The notes below the pieces were generated by a model that was not told the origin of the DNA, searched no databases, and was given only the letters and a program-made list of their open reading frames with translations. A stretch of DNA of 64,000 nt, taken from assembly GCA_030340625.1 (NCBI GenBank), contig JAOPHQ010005712.1:57501-121500 (forward strand), given 5' to 3'. Shown here piece after piece: positions 11,928 to 23,766 of the stretch (the first letter of the stretch is position 1; each line of letters starts with the position of its first letter). This DNA comes from Merluccius polli (taxonomy: Eukaryota > Chordata > Actinopteri > Gadiformes > Merlucciidae). A program made the translations under genes and the position numbers.

Positions 11928-13121
11928 TAGTGATGGGTCGTTCGCGAACGAACTAGTTCGAACAAACGACTCTTTAAAGTGAACGAACTGACCTCGTTCG
12001 CCACCGTCGTTCGCGTCGTTCGTCTCGTTCGTCTCGTTCGCTGAGTCTCTCTGACGCGCTGATTCGCGGCGCCGCTGATTCGCGAGTCGTGACTCGTTCG
12101 CTGACTGATTGACTCGAGGACTGAGACGTCACTCACGACTCGTCATCACGAGAGCCAGCCAATGTATGTTGTTTGTCTGTCTGTGACAGTCTAGGACGCT
12201 TTCGAATGGTTGACACATTAACAATACCACTTTCACATTTGAATATTGCCTTTTACATTTACATATCAGTGAAATGGTAAATACATGCTGTCTTTGTATT
12301 TTCTGTGTCATGCCAGATTAATAAAATATTTGAATGTCTCGTCAATCTGTCTCGTTCTTTCATGCTTCCTTCTCACGCACGCAACCCGGCCGGGACCCCC
12401 ACCTTGGTGGATCTTGGTCTTGAGTGGGGGTGGCCAATGTCCATCTTCACAATAGTAAATCAAATATGCCCAGAATAAACACAACTGTACATCATTAACT
12501 TTAAACTCATCATTGCTAAATCAAGTCTATTATCTTGCTGATATACATCCAATAATCTACTACGCCCCCCCCCCCCCACACACACACATCCCGCTGCGTT
12601 TGGTTTGTCTAACGTTACGTTGAATTGGGGGAACGGGGCATTTTGATCCTGACATGTCATTATGCATACATTAAATAAATCTGTTGAACTCAAATGAAAT
12701 ACATATGTTAACATATTCAACCAGACACAATGTTGTATTTGCTATTAACACATTTATTAACGCCATCAAGCACCATTGCACGATTGTGAATCGTGATTTC
12801 ATGATTAGTTAGTAAATGAGAAGAACGAGGGAGTCCGAGACCGACTCAGCTGCATTCGTGATTCGTTTGAATGTTGTGTGAACGAGGAGGAGCCGAGTCT
12901 GACCGACTCGGCTGGCATTCGCCGTTCGCGAATGACAGCCCTGAGCCGAGTCGTTCGTGATTCGCGAACGAGGGAGGAGCTAAGTGAACGACTGAACGAC
13001 TGAACGAGTCAGTGAATGATTCAGCGCTACCGGAAACACGAACGAACGAACGAACGACTCTTCATGGCGAACTGAACGACGCGAACTAGTTCGCGCAAAC
13101 GAACGAGGAAATCCACCACTA
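11928..13121. mobile_element. Non-autonomous hAT element in intron 8 of gene C
   Basis: The 1194-bp element starts TAGTGATGGGTCGTTCGCG and ends CCACCACTA, flanked by ACCAGCTC (11920-11927 and 13122-13129). The empty site is single at about 3439 in gene B. Both ends are packed with CGTTCG/CGAACG repeats, usual for subterminal transposase-binding regions. No transposase is present. Confidence 0.85.
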
Positions 13122-14526
13122 ACCAGCTCTTATCTGAAATGAAGAGATTTTGAAGAAGACAAACAACGCATTATTAAAATGCTCAAATTGGAAGAGCACA
13201 TCTTTTAAATGCTTGTTCATTCCAAGCCTGTTGCTAAGCATTTTTTTAAAATATTTCAATTCAACTAAATTTTAAAGATGCTGTAGTGGTTAAGATTCAC
13301 ATGCCTACTGACTTATTTGAGTGTAATTTGTCAGAACTGGCCTAGCCATCCGCCGGCTATTGGCTAGTGGGTGAAATGCACTGTGAGAATGTGTTTTGAG
13401 TTGACTGCGCCTGCCTCTGTATGAATTTGGATTCTAGACAATTCCCGGCTCTTTTCTAACCAATCAGGGCATATCTTTCGGGGTTCAGGGAGTCCATCTT
13501 GTCTGTCAATCACAGTTGCCTGAAATGCCACACTCAGTGGCAGACAAGCGGGAAGGAGAAGGCAAAGGGGGAGGGGAGTTTTTTTCGGTTTTTATTTCAA
13601 AATTATGCTTTTTTTCAGCTCTCTCTCTTTACAATTGTCAAATCTTACCTACAGCAACTGAATTGAATTGCTAATATTTGAACCTCTTATGTATATCTGA
13701 GCCTGCAAGATGTTTTTATTATAATTTGTATATATATCTTACTGCGCCCACAAGATATGTATTTGTTGTTTTAACCTTAAGTAAGACTAACCTTTATTGC
13801 CCTTGTGGGCGGTGGGCAGATCTTTGTTACGGTCAAAGTCCTTGGCCGTACGGCAGTCTGTCTCCCCGTTCTCCTGGGAACGAGAGTCCTTCTCCATCAG
13901 GTGCATCACGAGAATGGTCTCCAAGAGACTCAACAGCATCAGGGCAAATATCGTTGTGCAGTAGGTCGCTGTCGAAACAAAAGAGGAACCACTGATACGA
14001 CGTATCATTTCACAATCAATGTCTGTAGTATGTTCTATGAGTTACGTGTCAATTGCAAAGGTGAAGTTGGCTCCAGCGTGTTCACCTATGAGTGGGATCC
14101 TATCGGACGTTGAGGGCAGTATGTCATTGAGAATGAGCTGTAGCACTGTCACAGAAAGCATCACAGTAACCTTAAAGCTTAGCTTCTCTCCGCCGTTCTC
14201 AGAGATGAACAGAGAGGCCACGTCCAGGCACATGAAGAACCAAATGGGCAACAGGACGTTGACAATATAGAGGACAGGCCTTCTCCTCATCGTGATCTTG
14301 GGGAAAAGGCATTCAAACACAGGGGAACCTATGAAGTCCATCACATATGATAACATGCATCAAATGCAGCGGTAAGGGTTAGGGTTAGAACGTATAAACA
14401 TACAGTGAATACAATGACATCTGGAACATCTTCACTGTTGGAGTTGGTGACCTTCACGTTGCAGAATTCCCACTCGTCCTGCGTCTGCAACACCTCGCGT
14501 GTCCACAGTGTGGCTAGTTTAGAGGT

Positions 14527-14847
14527 TGTGGCGGGGTAAGTCCGGCCACACGCCACCTAAGTGGCTTTCTTTCGGGGCCCTCCGACACAGGACACGGGTA
14601 GATGTTGTTCAAGGTGTTTATTGGGAGATTAAGGCAAGATGGTATTCGCCGAGCTGATGGTACAACTGCCATGGCTGTGGCTCCTCCTCCAGTGTGTGTG
14701 TTGATGGCTGGTTTATCCTGGGTGCCATGATTGCTCATGCACCACAGGTGTGCAGCCCCACCCAGCCAGAGTCCAATCAGTCTGACTCAGGCCAGGTGAG
14801 GCTGTAAACCAGCCACCAACACACACACTCCACATAAACCCTCCACA
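14527..14847 (-). repeat. 3' LTR of the TRIM-like element
   Basis: It begins TGTGGCGGGG and ends CCTCCACA, matching 15568-15888. It contains a TG-rich stretch and the same TTTATTGGGAGATTAAGG segment as its partner. On the coding orientation inferred from the primer site this is the downstream repeat. Confidence 0.85.
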
Positions 14848-15567
14848 TATCCCCAACACCAGATTGAGGCCGGGGAGAATCCCCGGCCTCGCCTACTCCC
14901 CCCCCCCCCCCCTCCCCCATCCAAGCAAACAAAAAAAAAAAAAAACACATATCGGACTCTGAACAGGGTTACCATACCTACAAAAAACCTGGACTCTTTT
15001 CAGGGTTGCCATACCTAAACAAAAAATAAACACAGCCCCCCAAACCCCACTACCTCCACACCTCCCCAGGGTCACACGCCCACCCCACCCTCCCCCTCCG
15101 TCCCGGAGACCGGAGGCCTGGGGCTGCTGCTCCAGCTGGCGGAGGTGTCTCTGGGGTAGCTGGCTGCAGGGGCTGGCTGGATGGGCTCGGAGGAGGCCCG
15201 ACAGCTGGGCCGCGGAGGTAGCTCTCGGAGGGCCTGGAACAGTTCGTAGTCACCCCCCTCCACCAGGGCGACGAGGCATGATCCCCCTCCCATCTCCTCC
15301 TGGAGCATGGGGCCTTGGGCTCCTGGTCCCCTGGCAGAAGGGCGGCTGGCCTGGGCTGCTCCAGGCTAGATCCGGGGGAGGCTAGCTGCAGACGGTTGCC
15401 GGTGGCGGTCGCTGCGCTGCCTCCCCGCTCCTCCGCTGGCCGTCGCTGCCGTTCAAGGGGAGCTGGTGCTGGGGTGGCTGTCCTCGCCGCGGCTGGTGGC
15501 TCCAGTGTAGCTTGGACAGCCCTTCCGTGTCCCGTCCTGGTCGGAGGGGCCCCACGTTGGGCGCCAG

Positions 15568-15888
15568 TGTGGCGGGGTAAGTCCGGCCACACGCCACCTA
15601 AGTGGCTTTCTTTCGGGGCCCTCCGACACAGGACACGGGTAGATGTTGTTCAAGGTGTTTATTGGGAGATTAAGGCAAGATGGTATTCGCCGAGCTGATG
15701 GTACAACATGTCATGACGGTGCTCCTCCTCGAGTGTGTGTGTTGATGGCTGGTTTATCCTGGGTGCCATGATTGCTCATGCACCACAGGTGTGCAGCCCC
15801 ACCCAGCCAGAGTCCAATCAGTCTGACTCAGGCCAGGTGAGGCTGTAAACCAGCCACCAACACACACACTCCACATAAACCCTCCACA
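15568..15888 (-). repeat. 5' LTR of the TRIM-like element
   Basis: This is the partner of the repeat at 14527-14847. The primer-binding site lies directly inside it on the minus strand, so it is the upstream repeat. Exon 6 of gene C resumes five bases after it, through the duplicated GAGGT. Confidence 0.85.
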
Positions 15889-16548
15889 GAGGTGTCCGCG
15901 GGAATAAGTTTTAACTCCTTGCCTGAGATGGAATTAAAAGACAGGGAAAAGTCTGACCATTAAACAGCTGAGAATGAATTGACCATAACCATAACCTTAG
16001 CATGAGCATAACCATACAGTGTGTAGTTTGACTTCAAGCTGAAAAGGTACTGGGTTCCATCCCTACAACCTACCTGACCTCATTCTTGAGCCGAGGATAC
16101 CTGACCCCTACCTGTTTCCTAATGACCTCACGTTTGGATAAAAGCATCTCCTTAATGTAGTGTATAGTATACACAACATGCACTACACACACATACAATA
16201 CAACATGCACTACAACTACAGTACAGGTAGGTATATATACGGCATCATAAACCCCACAAAACACCCACCAGTGTTGGTGATGGAGTTGAAACTGAGATTG
16301 CATCTCTGCGTGTCGAAGGGGAAGCTGTAGATGTTCATCATGCAGGTGGTGACCACCACCATGCCCTTATTTTGATGAACCGTCCCATTAGAGTACAGGG
16401 TCAAATAGGGGGTGGGAGGGGCCTTATCCAGGTCAGTCCTGGAAAGGAAGAAAGCAAGAAGTATTTTTGTTTCAATTACACGGATATCACATTCAGTGCT
16501 GAGTACATTATTAATTCAGCAACTCAAGCCATGTCTACAACTATAATA

Positions 16549-17032
16549 ACTAGAAAATTTCTAAAGAAATTTTGAGTGTGCCTGGCTCTGGCCCAGTCGT
16601 CCCCATATATTATTGAGGAAGTCATGTAAGTCATGCAAGAAAATCAAGCAGGTGCTGGTGTAGAGTAGAGTTAAGCGAGAGGGCAGTAATGATCTTCAAT
16701 GTTGTCTGCACACACACACACACGTGATGATCTTGCATGTTGTCTGCACACACACACACACAAATCAAGTCAAGTAATCAAGATACAGTAGTTTTATGTG
16801 TGTGTGTGTGCGCGCGGATGAAACAGCGCGTTCTCCTGTGTGTGTGTGTGTGTGTGTGTGCACGCGGATGAAACAGCGCATTCTCGTGTGTGTGTGTGTG
16901 TGTGTGCGCGCGCGCGCGTGGGTTTTAACACACCACCGTGGACCTGCATTTGAGATTCAAAACGGTGAATCTCACCAGAAGCAGTTCCCGTTCACCGCCG
17001 CCATCATAAAGCTGTTGTTTTCCTGTGTAGCT
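16549..17032. repeat. Start of repeat block replacing gene C exons 2-4
   Basis: Gene C intron 4 runs to ATAATAA at 16549 and then changes abruptly to CTAGAAAATTTCTAAAG, which is also found at 34843 after (AAT)n. The segment includes a near-palindrome AAAATTTCTAAAGAAATTTT and CA and TG runs with the phrase GATGAAACAGCGC. It is duplicated at 34843-35343. No gene was seen. Confidence 0.7.
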
Positions 17033-17565
17033 TGATAAACGCAAAAAAAACAAAAAATAAAATTTATTTAAATTTTTTTTGAATTAATTAATTAATTAAT
17101 AAAAATAAAAATAAAAGAAACAGCTTGATAAACGCGGAAGAGCAGATCGGCGTTGACCAATAGGAGTTCTCTTGTATCCGCCGTCCAATCAGTGTGTAGT
17201 TTGATAAACGCAAAAAAAAAAAAAATGTAATTAAAAAAAAAACAAAAAAAAAAACAATTTTTTAAATTAATTAATTAAAAAAAATAAAAATAAAAATAAA
17301 AAAGCTTGATAAACGCGGAAGAGCAGATCGGCGTTGACCAATAGGAGTTCTCTTGTATCCGCCGTCCAATCAGTGTGTAGTCTGATAAACGCAAAAAAAA
17401 AAATTTAATAAATAAATGTAATTAATTTAAAAAAATTATTATTATTATTTTTTTAAATTAATTAATTTTAAAAAAATAATAAAAAAAGAAAAACCTTGAT
17501 AAACGCGAAAGTGCAGATTGGCGTTGACCAATAGGAGTCCTCTTGTATCCGCCGTCCAATCAGAC
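17033..17565. repeat. Tandem 170-200-bp A/T-rich repeat
   Basis: About three to four units each contain CTTGATAAACGCGGAAGAGC, then GATCGGCGTTGACCAATAGG and CCGCCGTCCAATCAG, separated by stretches of A- and T-runs of varying length. Related arrays are at 32790-33170 and 35344-35880. CCAAT-box-like GACCAATAGG and CCAATCAG occur in every unit. No gene was seen. Confidence 0.8.
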
Positions 17566-17667
17566 GACGGATATCTGTAGAGTTTGCCTGACAACAGCCT
17601 CGGGCCACTGACTAACCGACCTTAATTAGATCAAGTGGAAACACCTTTGACAGTAGTCAAAGAAACG

Positions 17668-18353
17668 GGTTACACAGCCGCCCCTCCCCCCACTACTCCA
17701 GTGGGGGGAGGGGCGGCTGCGCGTGTGTATTGATTGCCAACTGCCACTTTGTCCCTCACTCTGCTTCTCTCCAAACTGCCACTATTCTCTATGAGGAAAG
17801 CAGGGCTGGCTTCAAACGGTCTAACTCAAAAAGTATACATGTCACAGCTGAGATATTCACACCGTAGGAATCCCGGGATTCCGGCGAACAGTTTGATATA
17901 TAATATGTCTGTGTAGCTTACACTTGCAAGACACACTTGCAAGTTTAAAACAGGGGTCCGTTCTGCTTCTCTCTGAAAATATTTGTATTGCAGTCAATGA
18001 GGAGAAGAGACAGACTGGCCGCACTTAGAGGCTGCTAATTCAAATTCTGTAAGTCTCTCTGATTTTTTGAGCACATTGTGAGAGACAGAACAAGTATGTC
18101 TACAAAACTGGAAAAAATCATGTGTGTAAAGTGTAAACTGTGGCCAGGAGCAGTGTGGAAATAGAAACAATCTGGATTCATTTTGAGCTCTCTCCCACTC
18201 TAACCTGCACTCTGACACGAACATGCTACTTCTACTAATACAGTAGTCATAGAAACGGGTTACGCAGCCGCCCCTCCCCCCACTACTCCAGTGGGGGGAG
18301 GGGGCGGCTGCGCGTGTGTATTGATTGCCAACTGCCACTTTGTCCCTCACTCT
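17668..18353. repeat. Satellite units 1 and 2 (approximately 590 bp), left part
   Basis: Each unit starts with a hairpin in which CCGCCCCTCCCCCCACT and its complement AGTGGGGGGAGGGGCGG flank ACTCC, followed by TGATTGCCAACTGCCACTTT and GAGGAAAGCAGGGCTGGCTT. Unit 2 is cut at 18353 by the Harbinger element and resumes at 22250. The same unit recurs at 22736, 23329, 29440, 33247, 33838, 35985 and 36570. Confidence 0.85.
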
Positions 18354-18803
18354 GGCCGTTTCTCAATTCTAAGTACGCGGACTACGTTCTCGCGGACTTG
18401 GAAGTACGTACTTGGAAGGTCCGGACTTCAAGTACAGACTTCCGAGAACGCGAGTACGCACTTGCAATTGGAACAGCAGCGGACTCGATGACGTCACCAC
18501 CTCAGCTCTGTTAACTGCTTTACGGCCTCATTTAACACAATAAAAACAAATTATATAAAACAAAGCCCCCAGCCTCTTTCATTTTTAAATACTATGTGAA
18601 TATTTTGAATGAATATAAATGAAAAGATATGCTAGTCGTGTGTATAAGATATACAAACGACTTTTTTTTATATGTAGGGTACAGATGCGCGTGCCGGCTA
18701 CCCTACATATAAAAGGTCAGTGGCGGGAAAAAGATTGTAGCGTCGTAGGTTGGAGAGTAGGGTTGATTTTTACGAACGAGCGAGTTATTACATATTAGCA
18801 TAG

Positions 18804-18848
<45 letters not shown>

Positions 18849-20559
18849 ATGAATCCAACCGGGATTTCCGTTGCTGCGGTGGGCTTTCTCTATCAGCTGG
18901 CAGAAGAGGAGGCTGCCCAACTGAGGAGGCAGATCGATGACCGGAGAGCTAGGATGAGGCGGAGGACGCTAAGGAGACGAGCCATCCTCAGTTGTCTGTC
19001 TGAGTCTCACGTATGTGTTTTATTGATATGGCTTGTTTTTAACCTTTCAATTTATCGATTAATATTGATATATGCACTTGACTGTAATGGGTCAATTTGT
19101 AATTTTACCACAGGGTTGAAAGTTGAAGCCCCTTACAGCTACACACAACATATAGAACGGGCTGAAATGTATAAAAAAATGCTAACGTTATATGAATATA
19201 GGCATAGAAAATATTCCTCTGGTAAATTCTGCTATACTTTAACAATTCATAGTAGACAATACATATTCAATTCATAATAGCAATTTATTGTACATTAAAA
19301 TACACAAATAAGAAATAAATATACAAATATATGAACCTAACCATGGCATATACCGGTATATAAAAATATATTTATTATTTTTTTGGTTTCAGGACCAAAG
19401 CAGCTCACAGCTGTACACACAGCTGAACACCACTGTGCCTATCCTGGCTGTGTTTTTTTCTGGTGGGGACCTGAAGCCAGGCTTCAGGCTCTCCAGGGAG
19501 AGCTTCAACCGGCTGCTTGCCTTGCTGCCCCGGCAAAAAGACCATGGATGGAGCCATGAGGTGGAGGTGCTGGTGACGGTGTACTGGCTGGCCTGTGGAG
19601 CGTCTTACAGGGTGACGGCAGACATCTTTGGGATGCCCCTGTCCACAGTCTGTAGGACGGTCCACGGCGTGGTGGAGGAGATGATGGCCATCCTCCACAG
19701 GGTCATTCATTTCCCCAAGGCAGAGGAGATGGAGGAGGTGGGGGCTGGCTTTGCTCGCCTTGCAGGTCATGAGGCCTTCAGATGTGCTGCCGGGGCCATT
19801 GATGGGTGCCACATTAGGGTCTTGCCACCTGCAGAGCAGAAGAAGAGCTACTTCAACAGGAAGCTCTTCACTTCTATAATTCTGCAGGGCATCTGCGATG
19901 GGAACGGTCAATTTATTGACATTTACGTCGGGAACCCGGGGTCGGTGCATGATGCACTCGTGCTCCGGCGTTCTACATTTTATAGAGAGGCCCTGTACCC
20001 ACCCACTGGGTACTTCCTGCTGGGTGATGGAGGTTACCCATGCCTGCAGCGTCCCGTGGCCATCATGACGCCATACCGCCACCCTGTAGCCGGTAAGAAC
20101 CCTCTCTTATGTCACACATGGGCAGAAACAAATCAGAAACAAATTGTTAGTTTGGTGACACTGATACATCCATGCAAATTCTGATTACCAGGTAATGTTG
20201 AAGCACGGTACAACAGGCACCACGCCAGAGGGCGGAACATTGTGGAGAGGTCATTCGGGATCCTCAAAACGCGCTGGCGGGCCATCTTCCTGCGCTCGCT
20301 GGAGATCCAGTCTCTGTTTGCCCCCAAGGTGGTTGGTGCCTGCTGCATCCTGCACAACATCTGCATGGCAGCGGGGGATATCTTGATGGAGGAGGAGGAG
20401 GAGGAGGAGGAAGAAGAGGAGGAGGAGGATGGCCCAGGTGACCCGGTGGAGGCAGAAGAGAGGGACCTGTCTGGAACTGCATCAAGAGAGAGGCTTGCTG
20501 CCCAGGTGTCTGCTCCTGCAGGACTGCACATTTGCCTGGGAGAACACGATTACATATAG
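18849..20559 (+). CDS. PIF/Harbinger DDE transposase, three exons, 409 aa
   Basis: Exons 18849-19010, 19393-20092 and 20192-20559 join in phase (162, 700 and 368 nt) through GT-AG introns. The protein starts MNPTGISVAAVGF, has an arginine-rich helix at about 25-47, and then the HARBI1-type core: FRLSRESFNRLL, LASYR-like ACGASYRVTADIFG, AAGAIDGCHIRV with the first catalytic Asp, GNPGSVHDALVL with the second, LLGDGGYP, and IVERSFGILKTRWR with the presumed Glu. It ends with a long poly-Glu tract (GAG/GAA repeats at 20389-20430). Known role: nuclear excision and insertion of the element together with the Myb-like partner. A CA run and poly-C follow the stop. Confidence 0.9.
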
Positions 20560-20570
20560 ACACACACGCG

Positions 20571-20609
<39 letters not shown>

Positions 20610-20802
20610 CCCCCCCCCCCCCCCACTCTTACCGTAATGTTTATGCTTAATAAAGCAGCGATTTTCTTCTTGAAACTATTGCCTCCTGAAGTCCTTGTGT
20701 AGCACTCTGAATTTGCTAGTATACATGTGAAAATTAAAATATAAAAATACACTGTTGCTATCAAGAATGAGAAGATTTGAATTAATTGTAAAATCAAATT
20801 TA

Positions 20803-22004
20803 TTACATTTTGTCAATTAGTTTTTCAAACAATGAGAGGTAACGCTCTGCCCTTGCGGCAGCCAATCTTTCCCTCTCCTCCTGTCGTGCCACTGCCTCTC
20901 TCTCTCTCTCTTCTTCTCTCTCTCCCTGCTCCCTCATGAGCTCCACAAGGCTCTGTGTCCTTTTTCTTCTGCTACCGCTGCTGCTTTCCAGGGCTGAGGC
21001 TGAGGCTGAGGCTTCCCCAGCAGAGGAGGTAGAGGCCGGTGTGCTTACTACGCCACCGGCAGTGGCAGTGATGTTTGATGCGACTACCAGGGGCGGACTG
21101 ATGGAGTGCTGCCCCTGGAGTGCAGCATCCATGGCATCATACCACTGCCAGTTGGCAGCAGTAGCTGTACCGGCCTCTACCCCTTTGCCTGTGGGTGGGT
21201 CCCTAAGCTCCTGAAAACGGTATTAATTACTGCACTGTCAAACTAATTATTCTCATGTATTCACACTTAACTACACTTACTCTATTGATAGGGCCACTGA
21301 CATGGTATTGTGTGTAGGTTAATTGTCATATGAAGGAATCCCTGGAAAGCTCTATCAGTATATAATACAAAGAAGATAAACAGGCAACGTATACTTACTT
21401 TGTATTTAGCCTTAAGGTTGTTCCACTTCTTTTTGGCCTGTTTTGTGGTTAACCCCAGGCCAACCGTGGAAATAAAGTCCCTGGGTAAAGCAAAGTCACA
21501 TTGCAGACTAATGAAACCCGACTTGAACCTTCCCCAAGACATACAAGCACTCAAAATCAATCGAATACTCACTCCCATCCCGTGATGGAGGAGTTACGGA
21601 GGCCAGTGAAGCGTACTTCATTGGCCCCTCGCCACTCAATGAGGGCCCTTGTCTCATCAATGGTCCCTTATTAATTGAATGCATAATAAAGACAAGTTTA
21701 ACAATTAAAGAATGGAAAATGTCTTGTCGAGTTACAGCTATCTGCCTGACAAGCTAGCTGTAAGGCTCCAAAAACGAAAAATTCCAAGAAAATGTCAAGT
21801 AGGTCTTGACAGATTAGAGAATGCCTAATACTAATAATAATATAATTATATATCCTAATAATAATATAATAGCCTAATAAAAACGTTAAAAATACATTAC
21901 AATTACAATACAATACGTTTTCGTGAAACAAAAGTATTTGGAAAATAGTAATTATGCTTACAGTTGTGGGTCGTCTCTACGGTCTTCTGACTCTGCTCCG
22001 CCAT
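20803..22004 (-). CDS. Harbinger Myb/SANT-like accessory protein, four exons, 208 aa
   Basis: Minus-strand exons 22004-21962, 21666-21573, 21480-21399 and 21210-20803 join in phase and total 627 nt with the stop. The N-terminal part reads WTIDETRALIEWRG...SSITGWEDF...TTKQAKKKWNNLKAKYK, a Myb/SANT-like trihelix with its spaced tryptophans. The C-terminal half has a Ser/Ala-rich linker and a charged coiled-coil rich in E-R-E (about 165-200). In this superfamily the partner binds DNA and helps bring the transposase to the nucleus and to the element ends. All splice sites are canonical; no lesion was seen. Confidence 0.85.
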
Positions 22005-22249
22005 TGTTAATAATCGATGCGAAATGCATCCTGGGATATTTAACAGTCCCAAGTCCACACGAGTCACCTCCGATGCATCCTCGGTAGAACGGCCTCATCG
22101 AGAACGCATCGAGAAGACTTCCGGGTTTTACGACAGTACTCGCGTTCTCGCGTACTTGGAATTGGAACAGTGCTTGGGCCACCACTGATGACGTTTACCG
22201 AGAACGCAAGTACACGAGTACGCACGAGAACGCGAATTGAGAAACGGCC

Positions 22250-23404
22250 TCTGCTTCTCTCCAAACTGCCACTATTCTCTATGAGGAAAGCAGGGCTGGC
22301 TTCAAACGGTCTAACTCAAAAAGTATACATGTCACAGCTGAGATATTCACACCGTAGGAATCCCGGGATTCCGGCGAACAGTTTGATATATAATATGTCT
22401 GTGTAGCTTACACTTGCAAGACACACTTGCAAGTTTAAAACAGGGGTCCGTTCTGCTTCTCTCTGAAAATATTTGTATTGCAGTCAATGAGGAGAAGAGA
22501 CAGACTGGCCGCACTTAGAGGCTGCTAATTCAAATTCTGTAAGTCTCTCTGATTTTTTGAGCACATTGTGAGAGACAGAACAAGTATGTCTACAAAACTG
22601 GAAAAAATCATGTGTGTAAAGTGTAAACTGTGGCCAGGAGCAGCGTGGAAATAGAAACAATCTGGATTCATTTTGAGCTCTCTCCCACTCTAACCTGCAC
22701 TCTGACACGAACATGCTACTTCTACTAATACAGTAGTCATAGAAACGGGTTACGCAGCCGCCCCTCCCCCCACTACTCCAGTGGGGGGAGGGGGGCGGCT
22801 GCGCGTGTGTATTGATTGCCAACTGCCACTTTGTCCCTCACTCTGCTTCTCTCCAAACTGCCACTATTCTCTATGAGGAAAGCAGGGCTGGCTTCAAACG
22901 GTCTAACTCAAAAAGTATACATGTCACAGCTTAGATATTTACACCGTAGGGATCCCGGGATTCAGGCGAACAGTTTGATATATAATATGTCTGTGTAGCT
23001 TACACTTGCAAGACACACTTGCAAGTTTAAAACAGGGGTCCGTTCTGCTTCTCTCTGAAAATATTTGTATTGCAGTCAATGAGGAGAAGAGACAGACTGG
23101 CCGCACTTAGAGGCTGCTAATTCAAATTCTGTAAGTCTCTCTGATTTTTTGAGCACATTGTGAGAGACAGAACAAGTATGTCTACAAAACTGGAAAAAAA
23201 TCATGTGTGTAAAGTGTAAACTGTGGCCAGGAGCAGCGTGGAAATAGAAACAATCTGGATTCATTTTGAGCTCTCTCCCACTCTAACCTGCACTCTGACA
23301 CGAACATGCTACTTCTACTAATACAGTAGTCATAGAAACGGGTTACGCAGCCGCCCCTCCCCCCACTACTCCAGTGGGGGGAGGGGGCGGCTGCGCGTGT
23401 GTAT
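22250..23404. repeat. Satellite unit 2 (rest), unit 3 and start of unit 4
   Basis: The sequence resumes unit 2 after the Harbinger element, runs through a full unit (22736-23328, 593 bp) and ends in the TGCGCGTGTGTAT of unit 4, where the hAT element is inserted. The units differ by only a few substitutions. No gene was seen. Confidence 0.85.
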
Positions 23405-23766
23405 TAGAGGCTGACATTTTTTCGGGAATCCCGCGGGACACGGGATTCCCGCGGGATTCCCGTGTTTCGGGAGTCAATTTATTTATAGTCACGTGATCGG
23501 GACGTGACAGGAAAAAAGTAAAACGGGAGTGAACGGGAGCGGGAGTCAAAATTAACAGATCTTTTTTACTTTCTTTTTTCTATCTTTAATCAAACAAAAA
23601 TGTTTTCTAATGTTTTCTAATCGAAAAATGTACGTTCTTTGATGCAGCAGCCAACTACGACCCAATCGCTGACCAGTCTGTCTTTGTTTACGGCAGCCAA
23701 TCACTGACCCAGCTCCGCCTCCTCCCCGACAAGCACGAAGGAGCTCGCGGCAAGTTACTGAGCAAA

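Larger units (their letters stand above)
14527..15888 (-). mobile_element. TRIM-like LTR element inserted in exon 6 of gene C
   Basis: Two direct repeats of 321 bp (14527-14847 and 15568-15888) begin TGTGGCGGGG and end CCTCCACA, and the whole is flanked by the 5-bp duplication GAGGT (14522-14526 and 15889-15893). On the minus strand the sequence just inside the right repeat reads TGGCGCCCAACGTGGGGC (about 15566-15549), a classical tRNA primer-binding site, which sets the orientation. The internal part is only about 720 bp, GC-rich, with no recognisable polymerase. The repeats differ at a few sites (around 14687-14710 versus 15706-15731), so insertion is fairly recent. Confidence 0.88.
11477..16438 (-). 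pseudogene. Gene C: exons 5-9 of a broken Cys-loop receptor copy
   Basis: Segments match gene B exons exactly in length and splice sites: exon 9 11721-11477, exon 8 13968-13792, exon 7 14296-14086, exon 6 15922-15894 plus 14526-14404, and exon 5 16438-16269. The Cys-loop, M1-M3 and M4 are conserved with a few substitutions (for example VNVLLP for VNFLLP, STSDR for STSNK). Two lesions kill it: a TRIM-like LTR element sits inside exon 6, and exons 4, 3 and 2 are absent because sequence equal to 7756-8579 of gene B is replaced by the 25.5 kb repeat block. Its exon 1 survives at 51631-51670, 35 kb away. Apart from the LTR element, the remaining exon frames look open, so the death is recent. Confidence 0.88.
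18354..22249. mobile_element. Complete PIF/Harbinger element
   Basis: The 3896-bp element has inverted ends GGCCGTTTCTCAATTC and GAATTGAGAAACGGCC and a 3-bp TCT duplication (18351-18353 and 22250-22252) in a satellite unit whose intact copies give the empty site. Ends carry repeats of AGTACGC and GAGAACGCGAG type. It encodes the two proteins known for this superfamily, a DDE transposase (plus) and a Myb/SANT-like protein (minus), convergently arranged. Both frames are open, so it may be capable of movement. Confidence 0.9.

Noticed and set aside
15050..15698. Open frames of 127 and 180 codons on both strands in the TRIM-like element
   Set aside because: GC-rich sequence lacks stops by composition; no gag, protease or polymerase motif is seen. 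A short gag remnant is possible but cannot be supported.
19405..20082. 225-codon minus-strand frame
   Set aside because: Antisense of the Harbinger transposase exon 2, which has clear catalytic motifs on the plus strand.
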